A program made the translations under genes and the position numbers. This document shows positions 45,538-54,137 of a stretch of DNA of 64,000 bases, piece by piece. The stretch is from Methanosarcina flavescens (GTDB taxonomy: Archaea; Halobacteriota; Methanosarcinia; Methanosarcinales; Methanosarcinaceae): positions 1,984,001 through 2,048,000 of the forward strand of contig NZ_CP032683.1 in the NCBI RefSeq assembly GCF_001304615.2. The letters run 5' to 3'. Numbering within the stretch: the stretch's first letter is position 1; every line of letters begins with the position of its first letter. Under the pieces are notes generated by a model. The model was given only the letters and a program-made list of their open reading frames with translations, made no database searches and was not told the origin of the DNA.

Positions 45538-47016
45538 TCAGGTTCTGCAAACTTCACTCTTCCTGAGCCAGTCAATATCAGACTGGTAAAGGAGTCTGAG
45601 ATCCTTAAGTCCCAGCTTCAGCATGGCAAGCCGGCTGACTCCCAGCCCCCAAGCAAGGACAGGTTCTTTAATTCCTAAAGGTTCAGTAACTTCTTTTCTG
45701 AAGACGCCTGCGCCTCCAAGTTCAACCCAGCCCAGGCCATCCACGTAAACCTCGGGTTCTACGCTCGGCTCGGTATATGGGAAGTACCCAGGGCGGAAAC
45801 GAACTTCCTCGAATCCCATCCTGTGGTAGAATTCTGCAAGCAAACCCAGCAGGTCTGCAAAGGACATATCCCTATCCATTACAACCCCTTCAAGCTGTTC
45901 GAACTCCGGGGTATGGGTAGGGTCGATAGTTTCCCTGCGGTAAGCCCTGTCAATGCAGAAGGCTTTTACAGGCGGTTTGGGATTGTCAGCCAGGTACTTG
46001 ACGGTTACGGCTGTTGTGTGTGTTCTCAGGACATTGCGTTCTGCAAGTTCTCTGTCCCAGATCCCACCCCAGCCGCAGGAGTCAATATCTCCTCCGCGTT
46101 CGTGCATTGCAGCTACCTTTTCGGTAAAATCAGCCGGAAGCAGGCAGGTTGTATCAAGGTGGAAAGTGTCCTGCATATCTCTTGCAGGGTGATCTTGCGG
46201 CTGGAAGAGGGCGTCGAAATTCCAGAAAGAACTCTGGATAATCCCGCCTTTAATCTCGGTAAAGCCCATTTCCAGGAAGATCTGGCGCATCTGCTCAATA
46301 AGGCGCCTGTAGGGATGGATTTTAGCCCCGTAAAGAGATTTTGGGATAATATCAAGACGGTAAGGCCTGAATTTTTTTCCCTTCCAGGCACCGCTTTTCA
46401 ATAAATCGGGTGTAAGCTGGGCAATTTCCTCTTCAAGCACAAGCCCCTGAGCTGCAAGTGCGTTCCCGGCATCAGTTATGGAAACAGTCCTGAACTTTTC
46501 TTCGTGTTTTATGATGAGTTTGCGCTTGAGCAGGTCTTTTATTGTCCCTTCGTCGGATGCAAGTTCTTCGAGCGTTTTTGCTTTGCCTGTGAAAGCTGCA
46601 AGAGTTTCTTCATCTTTTCCTGTATACACATTTCCAGACGGCACCATTCTCCCGTTTTCAACCTTTGCCCATCCTTTTTTTACGAGCCAGCCTGTTGCAA
46701 TTCCAACTGTTTTCGGAGAGAAACGGCTTCTAAGTTCTTCAAGCGAGGTCGGAGCTTTGAGGGAGTCGATAATCTGGCGTTCGGGAAGCCCATTTTTTGT
46801 GTATTCTTCCCCTTCCTTTGTAAGGGAATAACGTTCCATGACCTTTTCGGAGATTGAAACCAGCCCTTTTTCTTCAAGCATGAAAGCTGCCTGCATTGCT
46901 GCATCTACCTGCAACCCCGATTTCTCCTCCAATCTTTTGGGAGATGCGGATCCCAGGGCTTCAAGGGCAAGCAGGACTTTTTTCTCGTTGATTGTGAGGT
47001 TTTCCTGAACACTCAT
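45538..47016 (-). CDS. pheS: Phenylalanyl-tRNA synthetase alpha subunit
   Basis: PheS is the catalytic subunit of the alpha2-beta2 PheRS. The 492-residue archaeal-type protein has N-terminal winged-helix tRNA-binding modules (residues 1-200, beginning [20 protein letters not shown]) and a class II catalytic domain with [19 protein letters not shown] near residue 235 (motif 1), the [19 protein letters not shown] segment near residue 268, motif 2 [20 protein letters not shown] near residue 360 and motif 3 [15 protein letters not shown] near residue 460. The beta-subunit gene is not in the window. It follows trpS by 70 bp on the same strand. The stop is UGA. Confidence 0.96.
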   Translation of the reverse strand: MSVQENLTINEKKVLLALEALGSASPKRLEEKSGLQVDAAMQAAFMLEEKGLVSISEKVMERYSLTKEGEEYTKNGLPERQIIDSLKAPTSLEELRSRFSPKTVGIATGWLVKKGWAKVENGRMVPSGNVYTGKDEETLAAFTGKAKTLEELASDEGTIKDLLKRKLIIKHEEKFRTVSITDAGNALAAQGLVLEEEIAQLTPDLLKSGAWKGKKFRPYRLDIIPKSLYGAKIHPYRRLIEQMRQIFLEMGFTEIKGGIIQSSFWNFDALFQPQDHPARDMQDTFHLDTTCLLPADFTEKVAAMHERGGDIDSCGWGGIWDRELAERNVLRTHTTAVTVKYLADNPKPPVKAFCIDRAYRRETIDPTHTPEFEQLEGVVMDRDMSFADLLGLLAEFYHRMGFEEVRFRPGYFPYTEPSVEPEVYVDGLGWVELGGAGVFRKEVTEPLGIKEPVLAWGLGVSRLAMLKLGLKDLRLLYQSDIDWLRKSEVCRT

Positions 47017-47085
47017 GTTATGATCACATCCTGAAATTCTGAAATCTTAAATCCAGTATTCTATGATAATTGAATCCTCTAAAGT

Positions 47086-48561
47086 TTACTTTTTGTAAAT
47101 TATTCTGTATTCGTCAAGGTGCTCCCTTGCAAGCTCCCTTTTCTCCTGATGGTCTTTAAGGAACTCGGACATTTTTTCGGCTGCTAACTGCTTGCATGAG
47201 CCGCACATCCTGGTACCGGAGACACATTCCTGCCTGATTTCCAACAATTCCTCATCGTCTTCAAGCAGGTGGAAGAGCAATAATTCGAAGACCGAACATT
47301 CTTCTGATATTCCTCCCAGCTTTTTCTGCTCTTCAAGGGTAACACGACCTCCTGTTTTTGCCCTTTTTACCTTTTTTGCGCCTTCCTTCGGGTCGTCAGT
47401 AAGAGCTATGTAACTGTCAGGAACACTGCTTGACATCTTTCCTCCCTGCAGTCCGCTCATAAAACGATGATAGGTAGATGCAGGCGGAATGAAGGCATAG
47501 CCTCCGAATTCAGCGGCTATTTCGGCAACGATTTGCTCCAGTATTTTTTTGGTGAGTTTCCAGATTTTCCTGAAAACGAAGTACTTTTCGTACTCAGCGA
47601 ATTCAGGTGGCTTTGCGTCTTCCATAAACCTGGAGACACTTTCGATTTCAGCCAGATACTGGTTTTTTCTATCAGCTTTTCTGACCTCTGAGACTAGCCT
47701 CATAAGGAATGGGTAGTCAGGAGTCTGGAGTACATCAATATGTTCTTCATAGAGTTTAACTTTTCCAGGAATTCGTTTTTTGAGTTCCTGTAAGGCTTCC
47801 TTAGGAGCTCCTTTTCCCCTGACACTAAAATATTTCCATCCGTTTGTGTTTTCTCTTTCTTCAATCCTGAACATATTCATTTTGCCTGCAAGTCCCCTTG
47901 TAAGGCGAAGGTGAGGATCCTGGTCTGGACCAACAGGAACTACAACCGGTTTTGGACCTCCGAATTCTTCAAGCTGGGGCTGGAGGATATCAGCAGCCTG
48001 GGTTGCCACACTGATCATATGAGAGAGGTTAGTTTCTCCTGAAAATCCATAAATTGCGCTGAGTTCTGAGAAATTTACCTTGACCCCGAGTTCAAATGCC
48101 AGGTCTTTAACGCTTTCACAGCCTGACTGGAAATAAATAAGGCCGTCTGGCTTGAAGCCGAGAGCTATCAGGCTTAATATGTATTCTTCTGTCCCGATTT
48201 CCCTGCATTTCTGCCAGGAAAATCCGCGTACTGAGAAAGCCTCTCTGTCCGCAATCCCCACAAAAGCAGATGCTCCCATTTGCTGGTGCCAGATTATCTG
48301 GTCCATAACCATCTTGTGCCCGAGATGGATTTTTCCGGAGGGCATAAACCCATCCATTACGGAAAATGGGGCACCTGTCCTCATGGCCTCTGCAATCTGC
48401 TCGTAATCACGGTGCCCGAAGATGACCCTTCTCCGCATATACGTGCTGGGGGAAGGAACTTCCGGAAGAATCTCATCAAAAGGAGAAATCCCGAATTCTT
48501 CGAATAACTTGGAATAGTCAGCAATGTCGCTTGAACTCCAGGGGTCAAGTGTATTAGTCAT
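47086..48561 (-). CDS. trpS: Tryptophanyl-tRNA synthetase, archaeal/eukaryal type
   Basis: TrpS charges tRNA-Trp. The 491-residue protein is a class I synthetase of the archaeal/eukaryal kind, with an N-terminal extension of about 80 residues, the HIGH-like motif [14 protein letters not shown] near residue 95 and the KMSKS-like [15 protein letters not shown] near residue 370. [18 protein letters not shown] near residue 225 is characteristic. [13 protein letters not shown] segment near the C-terminus is a partial zinc-site remnant. It is read together with pheS, giving two synthetase genes in tandem. The stop is UAA. Confidence 0.95.
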   Translation of the reverse strand: MTNTLDPWSSSDIADYSKLFEEFGISPFDEILPEVPSPSTYMRRRVIFGHRDYEQIAEAMRTGAPFSVMDGFMPSGKIHLGHKMVMDQIIWHQQMGASAFVGIADREAFSVRGFSWQKCREIGTEEYILSLIALGFKPDGLIYFQSGCESVKDLAFELGVKVNFSELSAIYGFSGETNLSHMISVATQAADILQPQLEEFGGPKPVVVPVGPDQDPHLRLTRGLAGKMNMFRIEERENTNGWKYFSVRGKGAPKEALQELKKRIPGKVKLYEEHIDVLQTPDYPFLMRLVSEVRKADRKNQYLAEIESVSRFMEDAKPPEFAEYEKYFVFRKIWKLTKKILEQIVAEIAAEFGGYAFIPPASTYHRFMSGLQGGKMSSSVPDSYIALTDDPKEGAKKVKRAKTGGRVTLEEQKKLGGISEECSVFELLLFHLLEDDEELLEIRQECVSGTRMCGSCKQLAAEKMSEFLKDHQEKRELAREHLDEYRIIYKK

Positions 48562-48849
48562 TAAAATCCCTCATTACTGCCGTCTCATGAAGAAAAATCT
48601 TCAGAAAACAGCCTTTTCTTGCTGAAAACAATTAAAGGTATGACACAGTTACAACTAATCTGTTCTTTAAAAATATCTGCTTATATGTAAATGTTTATCT
48701 CCAGGTAGGCAATTTCAGGCTGATATCGGCGCTCCAATGGCAATCTGCTTTCAATTTTTTTGGCTTACACTGTCCAGCTGAAAAAACTAAAAGGAAACTA
48801 AATGTTCCAGAGAGAAAGCGGTAAAGAGATAACGACAGATTATTCAATT

Positions 48850-50076
48850 TCATCTTATATAGACTTTCTCAAAAGGATAAGGCAGTTTTGCTCCTTCAGG
48901 AATTCTGTCGACAAACTCCAGAAATTCCGGGTCATGCATAGGACTCAAGCTTTTCTGTTTCTGGAAGTAAGGGTAACTCCGAATTTTCTGCCAGGCATCT
49001 TTTAAGGATTCTTCTTTTATATTTCCGAAACTGAAAGGCGGATAAGGACCGGGTTTTACGTCTCCATCTGCCGTTATATGCATCCAGCGCCTGCCTTCCA
49101 TTGCGCCCAGCATCTGTCCTTCAAAGTAAGTATTCGCAAACATACGTGGGCCGCTCGAACTGGCGTTTATTCTTTGATACATATCAAGAATGGCTTTTCT
49201 GTCTTTATCTGTAATTACAGGTTCCTTACTACTTTTTGGCATTGCTTCCCATACAGAAAATTCATGGACTCCAAGTTGCGATGCAAGTGAGTAAAGAGCA
49301 AACAGCTCCTCAAGGTTTGAGGGAGAAACATGTGTTGTCATCACAACCATGAGCCCGGCTTCAAGTGCAAGTTTTATTGCAGAGACTGCTCTATCATATG
49401 CTCCTTTGGATTTTCGGACAGCATCATGTTTCTCAGGGTCAGTGGAGTAAATCCCCACCATAAGGGAATGGAGCCCTGCTTCTTTCAGGCGGAAAGCAGT
49501 TTCTTTTGTAAAATCCGTGCCCCAGGTTGAACAGTTTACTATAGCCCGCTTCTTGTCCACATACCTGATTAGCTCAAATACTTCTCCGCGCAGCAGGGGA
49601 TCATTCTCGGTAAATGTGAGAATGAAAGTGCCGTATTCAAGGGCTTCATCTATTATTCTCTTTACAGTGTTCGCATCCAGCTCGTCTACAACCGTCCCTA
49701 GCGAATATTTCGAACTATTCTGTCGGGTAAGTTCGATGGACACAGTTTCAGGAATGTATCTCCCGAGAGCAATCTGCATCTCCGCAAAAATAAGACGTTT
49801 GAAGACCGGACCTGGTATAGGTGGGAGCCAGGCTGAGGGAATGACCTTGTCTTCCTCCATAATGGCTAGCTTTTCTTCTTTCAGGCGGGAATTGATTTTT
49901 TTCAGAATGGGGCTACAGGCTGCTTTCAGAGTCCCGCTTGCTGAAAACTCTAAGCTCTCTCCTGCTTGCCGAAGATTCACTGACAGCCCGGGCATTGAAA
50001 GAATTTCTATAGTTCTCTCCTTTGCTGGGATATCTTTCAACGAGACCTCCGATGAATCCTTTTTTTCAGAAGTCAT
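48850..50076 (-). CDS. Radical-SAM-fold protein that has lost its iron-sulfur cysteines (pseudoenzyme)
   Basis: The 408-residue protein follows the layout of a radical SAM/SPASM enzyme with an N-terminal domain: VSIELTR at residues 112-118 is the strand before the cluster loop, FTENDPLLRGEVFELIRYV near residue 155 is the GGEPLLR-type segment, SLMVGIYSTDPEKHDAVRKSKGAYDRAVSAI near residue 205 is the SAM-fold middle, and ITADGDVKPGPYPPFSFGNIKEESLKDAW near residue 345 is the SPASM-type end. But the CxxxCxxC loop reads TRQNSSKYSLG with no cysteine, GGEP reads ENDP, and the SPASM Cys positions read PGPYPP. It should not bind [4Fe-4S] or do SAM radical chemistry. Some other role, such as a scaffold, is likely. 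The stop is UGA. Confidence 0.75.
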   Translation of the reverse strand: MTSEKKDSSEVSLKDIPAKERTIEILSMPGLSVNLRQAGESLEFSASGTLKAACSPILKKINSRLKEEKLAIMEEDKVIPSAWLPPIPGPVFKRLIFAEMQIALGRYIPETVSIELTRQNSSKYSLGTVVDELDANTVKRIIDEALEYGTFILTFTENDPLLRGEVFELIRYVDKKRAIVNCSTWGTDFTKETAFRLKEAGLHSLMVGIYSTDPEKHDAVRKSKGAYDRAVSAIKLALEAGLMVVMTTHVSPSNLEELFALYSLASQLGVHEFSVWEAMPKSSKEPVITDKDRKAILDMYQRINASSSGPRMFANTYFEGQMLGAMEGRRWMHITADGDVKPGPYPPFSFGNIKEESLKDAWQKIRSYPYFQKQKSLSPMHDPEFLEFVDRIPEGAKLPYPFEKVYIR

Positions 50077-50094
50077 TTCTCCTCACCGCAAACC

Positions 50095-50200
50095 TTTTCT
50101 GAAAAGAGCTTGACCGCAAACTTTTTAGAAAAAATTTTGATCAAAAACCGGCATGATGACGTGATAAACCGGTGCAATGGTCGCGGCCAACGGTTGAATT
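50095..50200. repeat. Dispersed hairpin repeat, second copy
   Basis: AAACTTTTTAGAAAAAATTTT and then TGATCAAAAACCGGC at 50118-50152 match 28527-28561 with two to three differences. The surrounding CGTGATAAACCGG words also recur there. It lies in the 210-bp gap between the radical-SAM-like gene and the aIF2-beta gene. Confidence 0.7.
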
Positions 50201-50287
50201 TAAGCTGCCCGGGCATGAAAACGGATGTAACCAGCCTGAGCTGCTTAAGTATATTTAAGGTGCTTACTTAAAAAATAAGCTTAAACC

Positions 50288-50896
50288 TCAGACCCTTTCC
50301 GAGAAGGCGAGGTTTCCGCTGATTTTCTTTATTTTTACTTTGACCACGTCACCTTTTGCGGCTCCGGGCACGAAAACCGTATACTTATCGATCTTTGCTA
50401 TACCGTCACCTTTGGACCCGACAGCATCGACCCGGAGTTCATAGGTTCCGCCTTCTTCGATGGCATCCCTGACAACCACATTACTTACCTTTCTCTTCTT
50501 AACAGGCCTGTGAGCCCCGCAAGCAGAACATCTCAGGACAAGTACTCTTTCCACCTTGACAAGCTGGGTGTCCGGGCGTCCACATTCCGAACACATGACG
50601 TATTCGTCCACATAAGCCTGAATGTTATCTGAAATCTGGGCTCTCGTAAACCTTCCCTGGAAGACTGCGCGTGTGCCTTCTATTTTCCCTGCAGTCCCCA
50701 GTTCCCTCGTGAGATATTTCATCAAGTGGTCAGGGTCCCGGTTAAGGGTATCTGCAATATTTCCGAAGTTTTCCAGAATTGTGGTCTTGCCTTCGGAGAA
50801 GAGTCTGGGTTCAGGGATTACGAATCGAGCATCCGTAGTCTCGGTTTCAGGCATTTTTGCCATTGCACGGTTCAAAAGCTCTTCGTAATCGTACAT
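50288..50896 (-). CDS. Translation initiation factor aIF2 beta subunit with C-terminal TRAM domain
   Basis: aIF2 delivers initiator tRNA to the small ribosomal subunit. The 202-residue protein has the alpha/beta core (residues 1-100, [16 protein letters not shown] ... [26 protein letters not shown]), the C4 zinc ribbon [13 protein letters not shown] ... [13 protein letters not shown] near residue 102, and an added C-terminal TRAM domain (residues 142-202, [31 protein letters not shown]). The TRAM addition, an RNA-binding OB fold, occurs in Methanosarcina aIF2-beta and is absent from most archaeal versions. It follows rpl10e closely on the same strand. The stop is UGA. Confidence 0.93.
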   Translation of the reverse strand: MYDYEELLNRAMAKMPETETTDARFVIPEPRLFSEGKTTILENFGNIADTLNRDPDHLMKYLTRELGTAGKIEGTRAVFQGRFTRAQISDNIQAYVDEYVMCSECGRPDTQLVKVERVLVLRCSACGAHRPVKKRKVSNVVVRDAIEEGGTYELRVDAVGSKGDGIAKIDKYTVFVPGAAKGDVVKVKIKKISGNLAFSERV

Positions 50897-50930
50897 ATTA
50901 TACTCCTTTTGATGTTAACAGTTTAACTGA

Positions 50931-51455
50931 TTACTGTACCAGTTCTGCTCCCTGGTCGATAACGATTCTAAAGGGAGTTGGTAATTTCTGTCCTGCATGC
51001 CAGAGGGCTTTCTTTGCGGCTTCAAAGTTTTGCTTCTCAACAGCCACTGTAAAGATCTTCTGCATTGGGTTTACCCTGGCTGCAGTACCTACGTTCTTTC
51101 CAAAAGCCCTGCGCATCCCACTGGATACACGGTCAGCACCAGCGCCGGTTGCTTGCTTGTTTTCCCTGAGTACTTCGTGGGGATAGACACGGAGTTTCAT
51201 GTAAAAGCCCGTCTTTCCTACATCTGAAGTAAGGTGCCTGTTTGCTGTAATACGGGCTGCTTCGAGAGCAGTGTGCCTTATCTGGCACTTTTCTTCCGCA
51301 AGCAGGGAGATTCTTATAGGGAAGGCATCGCTGTTTGCCTTGTCACCCATGTCGTAGTGAATAACCTGACTGCCTGGAACACCGCCCATGTATTTTCTTC
51401 TGGTAAATGAGCGCTGCCTCACGTTCCTGTACATACTTCCTGGCTTTCGTACCAT
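50931..51455 (-). CDS. rpl10e: 50S ribosomal protein L10e (uL16)
   Basis: This 174-residue protein of the large ribosomal subunit sits near the peptidyl-transferase centre and the A-site tRNA. Archaeal L10e signatures are [26 protein letters not shown] at the N-terminus, [40 protein letters not shown] in the middle (the essential A-site loop) and [17 protein letters not shown] near the C-terminus. It is first in a pair with the aIF2-beta gene (34-bp gap), both translation genes. A TATA-like TTTATTATAACG lies about 85 bp upstream. The stop is UAA. Confidence 0.96.
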   Translation of the reverse strand: MVRKPGSMYRNVRQRSFTRRKYMGGVPGSQVIHYDMGDKANSDAFPIRISLLAEEKCQIRHTALEAARITANRHLTSDVGKTGFYMKLRVYPHEVLRENKQATGAGADRVSSGMRRAFGKNVGTAARVNPMQKIFTVAVEKQNFEAAKKALWHAGQKLPTPFRIVIDQGAELVQ

Positions 51456-51815
51456 AAGCTTGATTCTCCTGAAATTGATAAGTTTAATTAGCTTAATTTA
51501 TTTAGTCAAATAGTTTATTTAGTCTAATTGAGTTTAACAAAAATTTATTATAACGGATTTCTTTCCGCATATAAACGTTTGCATCAAGTTCCCAAAAAAC
51601 CGTTTAGCAAACCACTCAGTATGAGATATGCGCATATAGAGATAACTGCCTGTATTTACATTTATCTGTAAACCGGTCCCTACGGATTTAGCAAACAATC
51701 TCTATTTTCCCTGCCCTTTTGCTCTTTAAAAGTATCAGGGACTGGGATTTTGCTTGAAATTCGTAACCCCTTAGAATTTACATATTCCGGGCGTATGTGA
51801 CTTACTTCCTACTAC
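51456..51815. other. Intergenic region upstream of rpl10e
   Basis: TTTAATTAGCTTAATTTATTTAG-like words at 51480-51530 are A/T-rich direct repeats close to the rpl10e start. The remainder is featureless. Confidence 0.4.
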
Positions 51816-52949
51816 CTAGTGGTTTATAAATTTTATTGATGATCCCGGATATTTTTCAAAAAATCCTGCAAGCAGCCCAAAACAACCTGATAGCATCATG
51901 CTTCCGAAAGGTGCGGCAAAATGCAGCTTATTTGATATTTCCTTCCTGAGCCCGGATTCTGAGAGCTTTTCAAGCATCTGCCTTTTTGGGCCGGTGACCA
52001 TTATAGATCTAACCTGCTCAAAGCCTACTGCTTCTTTTATATATGCACCATGTCCCCCATCCTCAAATACTTCATCAAAATCAAGGCTTCCGTCGGCAAG
52101 CCTTATGATATAATCCTGAAGTTTTTCCGAATTCATATTGGAGCTGTGATGTTCAAAAAGCGCCGTTACCCTGTTTTCAAGCACAAGGGCTCCCAGAGTA
52201 TGCCCGTTTCCTATATTAACCACGATTGAAGGCTGGAGTGCGGTGGGGTCGGTAAGAGCCCCGAAAATAGCTGCAGGACCGGTATCCATGAAGACAGAGC
52301 GAATTTCAGGGTTCCCTACGGATTTTACAAGAGAATCTGCCTGAGCCTTCATTCTGGTAAAAGCGTCTGGAATCTCTTTGGGCGTGTATACAAAATTCTC
52401 AAGCTTGCCTCCCCTGTCAATAAATTTCTTGAAAAGTTCAAAACGGTAAACCCTGTTACTTTTCTCAGGGGCATTTCCGTGATCCTGCACTGCCACAGCA
52501 TAGTTTTCAGGCATGGAAACGCCAAAAGCTGAAAGTGCAGATGAAACGGATTCCGGATCGAAGTCCTGCATAACAATATTTACTTTATCTTTCTTTGCTT
52601 CTCCTTCGCAGGTAAGCTGCTTTGCCTCCTCTTCCGAGACAATCCGGATTCCAAAAGCCTTTACCTTCTCAATACTATCGTGGATAGTCAAAGCAGCCTT
52701 TTCAGTAGCATATACCGGAAAGCCTGCCTTCAGATGAGCTCTGACAGCAAACGCAGAAGGCCCTCCCCCCATTATGTTTCCGGTAAGCACTATTGCTTTT
52801 CTTTCTCTGGTCGCTTTCCTAATCTTCTCTGCAATAATCCTGGTCGGAGAAGGCATGACCATAAGCAGGCTGTTTTCTGGCTCTTTTTCCGAATCAAAAA
52901 GCAGGATATCCTGTGTCCCTGTTCCTATGTCCGCTGCAAGTATGCGCAT
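51816..52949 (-). CDS. DUF1786 family protein (ASKHA-like fold)
   Basis: The 377-residue protein starts MRILAADIGTGTQDILLFDS, a phosphate-1-like loop of sugar kinase/actin/Hsp70 folds, and later shows VVNIGNGHTLGALVLENR near residue 240 (phosphate-2-like) and MVTGPKRQMLEKL near residue 320. It resembles the DUF1786 family, often misnamed a pyruvate formate-lyase activating enzyme. A nucleotide-binding role is likely, but the substrate is unknown. The stop codon is UAG. Readthrough would append 14 residues before UAA. It is divergent from moaB with about 140 bp between. Confidence 0.8.
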   Translation of the reverse strand: MRILAADIGTGTQDILLFDSEKEPENSLLMVMPSPTRIIAEKIRKATRERKAIVLTGNIMGGGPSAFAVRAHLKAGFPVYATEKAALTIHDSIEKVKAFGIRIVSEEEAKQLTCEGEAKKDKVNIVMQDFDPESVSSALSAFGVSMPENYAVAVQDHGNAPEKSNRVYRFELFKKFIDRGGKLENFVYTPKEIPDAFTRMKAQADSLVKSVGNPEIRSVFMDTGPAAIFGALTDPTALQPSIVVNIGNGHTLGALVLENRVTALFEHHSSNMNSEKLQDYIIRLADGSLDFDEVFEDGGHGAYIKEAVGFEQVRSIMVTGPKRQMLEKLSESGLRKEISNKLHFAAPFGSMMLSGCFGLLAGFFEKYPGSSIKFINH

Positions 52950-53089
52950 ACCTGTGCATTGGCTGATAAGATATTAAAATATAGGCAGGTTAGTAGAAGT
53001 AAACACGAAGCTGGATAACAGGAACATATAAACAGGAATCCGGATAAAATAGAATTCAGATAATAAAAAGCCGGATAAAAGGAACAAAA

Positions 53090-53647
53090 ATGGAGAGTGT
53101 TATTTTCATGAAAGAATCCACCCCGGAAATCCACAAAAAAGGAGCAAAAAAATCCTTTTCTTTTGCCCTAATTACAATTTCTACCTCCAGATATGAAAAG
53201 TACGGAGATTCTGATTCGCCTGAGGAAGCCGAAGACTTCTCAGGAAAGGCTATGAAAGAGCTTCTTGAAGCGGCTAACCATGAAGTTACATTCTACAGGC
53301 TCATTCCCGATGGAAAAATCCCGATTATAGAAGCTGTGCTTTCCGCTCTTGAAAGTTCCGCAGATATTGTAATTACAAGCGGGGGCACAGGGCTTGCACC
53401 AAAAGACCTTACAATCGAGTCGATAACCCCTCTTTTTGAGAAGGAACTCCCAGGCTTCGGAGAATTGTTCAGGTATAAAAGCCTTGAAGACATAGGGACG
53501 TCCGTAATCCTTACAAGAGCCTCAGCAGGTGTAATTAAAGGAAAAGCAGTATTCTGCCTGCCGGGTTCGCCAAATGCCGTAAGACTGGCTCTTTCCGAGA
53601 TCATAATTCCCGAAGCCGGACATATTGTCAGGCATGTAAGGGAATAA
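53090..53647 (+). CDS. moaB: Molybdopterin adenylyltransferase-like protein, MoaB/MogA family
   Basis: MoaB/MogA adenylylates molybdopterin before metal insertion, so it supports the molybdenum or tungsten formylmethanofuran dehydrogenases of methanogenesis. The 185-residue protein has the family motifs FALITISTSRYEKYGDSDSPEEAEDFSGKAM near residue 24, VITSGGTGLAPKDLTIESI near residue 97 (substrate loop) and VFCLPGSPNAVRLALSEII near residue 160. The ATG at 53090 has AAAGGA six bases upstream. An internal ATG at 53108 is a less supported alternative. No other molybdopterin gene is adjacent. The stop is UAA. Confidence 0.92.
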   Translation: MESVIFMKESTPEIHKKGAKKSFSFALITISTSRYEKYGDSDSPEEAEDFSGKAMKELLEAANHEVTFYRLIPDGKIPIIEAVLSALESSADIVITSGGTGLAPKDLTIESITPLFEKELPGFGELFRYKSLEDIGTSVILTRASAGVIKGKAVFCLPGSPNAVRLALSEIIIPEAGHIVRHVRE

Positions 53648-53724
53648 GCTTCCCTTTTTGCCATGCTCTTTCTTATGCATTTTTCTTTTTATTACTTTTC
53701 CTTATATTTTCATAAACTAGCGGA

Positions 53725-53976
53725 TCAGTAGCTAACATAAATATGGTTCGCGATTTCCCTATCAACGGCATACTTTGTCTGGTCAACCTCAAAAAGGTAT
53801 GATGGAGACCGCCGGAGCAAAGTAACGGGCATGCCTGGCAGAATGCCCATTGATACGAGTTTCTTCAGGATGCCGGGGTTTTTAGTCTCAAGATGTGAGA
53901 TTTTCCCGGTTTTTCTTGGTTCCATTGTGCAGAGTGTTGTAGTTTCCAGGGTGAGATGTACATTTTTTGTTACCAT
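53725..53976 (-). CDS. feoA: FeoA-like ferrous iron transport accessory protein
   Basis: FeoA is a small SH3-like domain that binds and modulates the FeoB channel. The 83-residue protein fits, with MGILPGMPVTLLRRSP (the G-x-x-x-G-x-x-x-x-x-x-hydrophobic core of FeoA) near residue 43 and VDREIANHIYV at the C-terminus. An ATG at 53976 overlaps the end of the preceding zinc-ribbon gene, so the three genes feoB, zinc ribbon and feoA are translationally coupled. It is the last gene of the operon. The stop is UGA. Confidence 0.9.
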   Translation of the reverse strand: MVTKNVHLTLETTTLCTMEPRKTGKISHLETKNPGILKKLVSMGILPGMPVTLLRRSPSYLFEVDQTKYAVDREIANHIYVSY

Positions 53977-54137
53977 TTGAATAGCTTCCTTATAAATTGT
54001 ATTATCTTTGCTTCTTTTACAAGTTCGTATCCGCAGCTAGGACAGCACTGCTTGTTGCAGTTGTGAAGCTTTCCGCAGCCGGCACATTTTGCTTCGTCAG
54101 CTTTCTCAAATTCATTTCCGCAAAGGGGACACTTCAC
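53970..54137 (-). CDS. Small zinc-ribbon protein encoded between feoB and feoA, 55 residues
   Basis: A GTG at 54137 overlaps the feoB UGA (GTGA), with a GGGGGT ribosome site six bases upstream, and opens a 55-codon frame ending UAA, which overlaps the ATG of feoA. The protein MKCPLCGNEFEKADEAKCAG continues with eight cysteines in all: CPLC, CAGC, then single C27, CC and CPSC, enough for two zinc knuckles, and ends in a basic helix VKEAKIIQFIRKLFKW. It is too short for standard gene finders. Overlaps on both sides make it a true operon member, possibly a Fe2+ or redox-sensing FeoC-like accessory, though no FeoC homology is visible. Confidence 0.8.
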   Translation of the reverse strand: MKCPLCGNEFEKADEAKCAGCGKLHNCNKQCCPSCGYELVKEAKIIQFIRKLFKW

